Source: an uncultured Lysobacter sp. (GTDB lineage Bacteria; Pseudomonadota; Gammaproteobacteria; Xanthomonadales; Xanthomonadaceae). Taken from it: a stretch of 6,311 nt of DNA. The stretch spans positions 1-6,311 of the forward strand of contig CAMLHR010000080.1 of the NCBI GenBank assembly GCA_946479915.1. Reading direction: 5' to 3'. The notes below the pieces were generated by a model. That model saw only the letters and a program-made list of their open reading frames with translations, had not been told where the DNA came from and made no database searches. Position 1 is the first letter of the stretch, and the number at the start of each line of letters is the position of its first letter. Made by a program: the position numbers and the translations under genes. This document shows, piece after piece, positions 5,951 through 6,311 of the stretch.

Positions 5951-6311
5951 TTCAACAGCGGCAACTGGCCGCCCTGTTCGTCGCGCAGCACTTCGGCCCG
6001 CCTGACCATCTGCTGCACGTCGGGGACCGCGTGGATCGCGATCAACTCGACATCGGGGTGCGCGTTGGCGAACACGCGGAAGATCTCGTCGGCGAACGCC
6101 TGGCCGACCGTGGTGACTTCGGCGAAGTCCAGGACGACCGTGCGGAACCGGTCGACCCGTTGCAGGAGGCGCTTGGCCTGCGATCGCGAGACCAGGTTCT
6201 CGTCGCCGACCCTGGCGAGCCTGACCGGGACGACGGTGCGCGCGAAGCTGTAATCGTCCGGACCGCTCGACCAGGCGTCGATCACCTCCCGCGACGTGCG
6301 CGCGGAGTCGG
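5947..6311 (-). CDS. STAS-like domain protein (DUF4325 type), N-terminus beyond the window
   Basis: About 121 residues of the C-terminal part are visible and the frame is open to the right edge. Seen: an alternating strand-helix pattern with the core VVLDFAEVTTVGQAFADEIF, followed by a strand (VELIAIHAV) and a helix with VQQMVRRAE. This is the pattern of STAS-like DUF4325 domains, which occur alone or after an ATPase or helix-turn-helix domain and are thought to act in protein-based regulation. A GTG at 6285 could start a 112-residue protein, but upstream codons (in-frame DSARTSRE) read as normal coding sequence, so I take it as partial. It shares ATGA with oleB (stop 5947-5949, oleB ATG 5948-5950), so the two are almost certainly co-transcribed. 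The family assignment is from recognition of the core motif, not from a search; the function is unknown. Confidence 0.72.
   Translation of the reverse strand, partial: DSARTSREVIDAWSSGPDDYSFARTVVPVRLARVGDENLVSRSQAKRLLQRVDRFRTVVLDFAEVTTVGQAFADEIFRVFANAHPDVELIAIHAVPDVQQMVRRAEVLRDEQGGQLPLLK

Overview
The window is GC-rich, nearly gap-free bacterial DNA. Its proteins most resemble those of Xanthomonadales (Lysobacteraceae; the Lysobacter/Luteimonas/Xanthomonas/Stenotrophomonas group). This placement is an inference from the ole gene set, the coding style and the base composition, not from a marker gene. Six of the seven genes lie on the minus strand, so the biological reading direction runs from high to low coordinates.

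Layout in reading order: (1) the C-terminal part of a STAS-like (DUF4325-type) protein that enters from the right edge (5947-6311); (2) oleB, an alpha/beta-hydrolase beta-lactone decarboxylase (5042-5950), which overlaps gene 1 by ATGA; (3) a 381-base gap between oleB and oleC, filled on the plus strand by a small cysteine-rich YkgJ-family gene (starts at 4703); (4) oleC, an AMP-forming beta-lactone synthetase (3023-4660); (5) oleD, a 2-alkyl-3-ketoalkanoate reductase (2040-3026), which overlaps oleC by ATGA; (6) hemN, the oxygen-independent coproporphyrinogen III dehydrogenase (640-1995); (7) a four-cysteine FNR-type regulator (1-664), which overlaps hemN and is cut by the left edge.

OleB, OleC and OleD are three of the four enzymes of long-chain olefin biosynthesis. 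OleA joins two fatty acyl-CoAs, OleD reduces the beta-keto acid, OleC closes the beta-lactone with ATP, and OleB removes CO2 to leave an internal cis-alkene. No oleA is visible; it may lie to the right. The hemN-fnr pair is an anaerobic heme/regulator unit. A perfect 14-bp FNR/ANR-type palindrome overlaps the oleD stop codon and sits at exactly the class II distance for an FNR promoter whose start point would be the first base of hemN. This points to an autoregulatory hemN-fnr operon, possibly with a leaderless transcript.

The whole window is accounted for by genes. The longest stretch without a minus-strand gene (4661-5041) holds the YkgJ gene. No tRNA, rRNA, CRISPR array, insertion sequence or attachment site is visible. 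The system is largely a known one. The most unusual points are the promoter geometry at hemN, the antisense tail of the YkgJ frame over oleB, and the STAS-like gene coupled to oleB.
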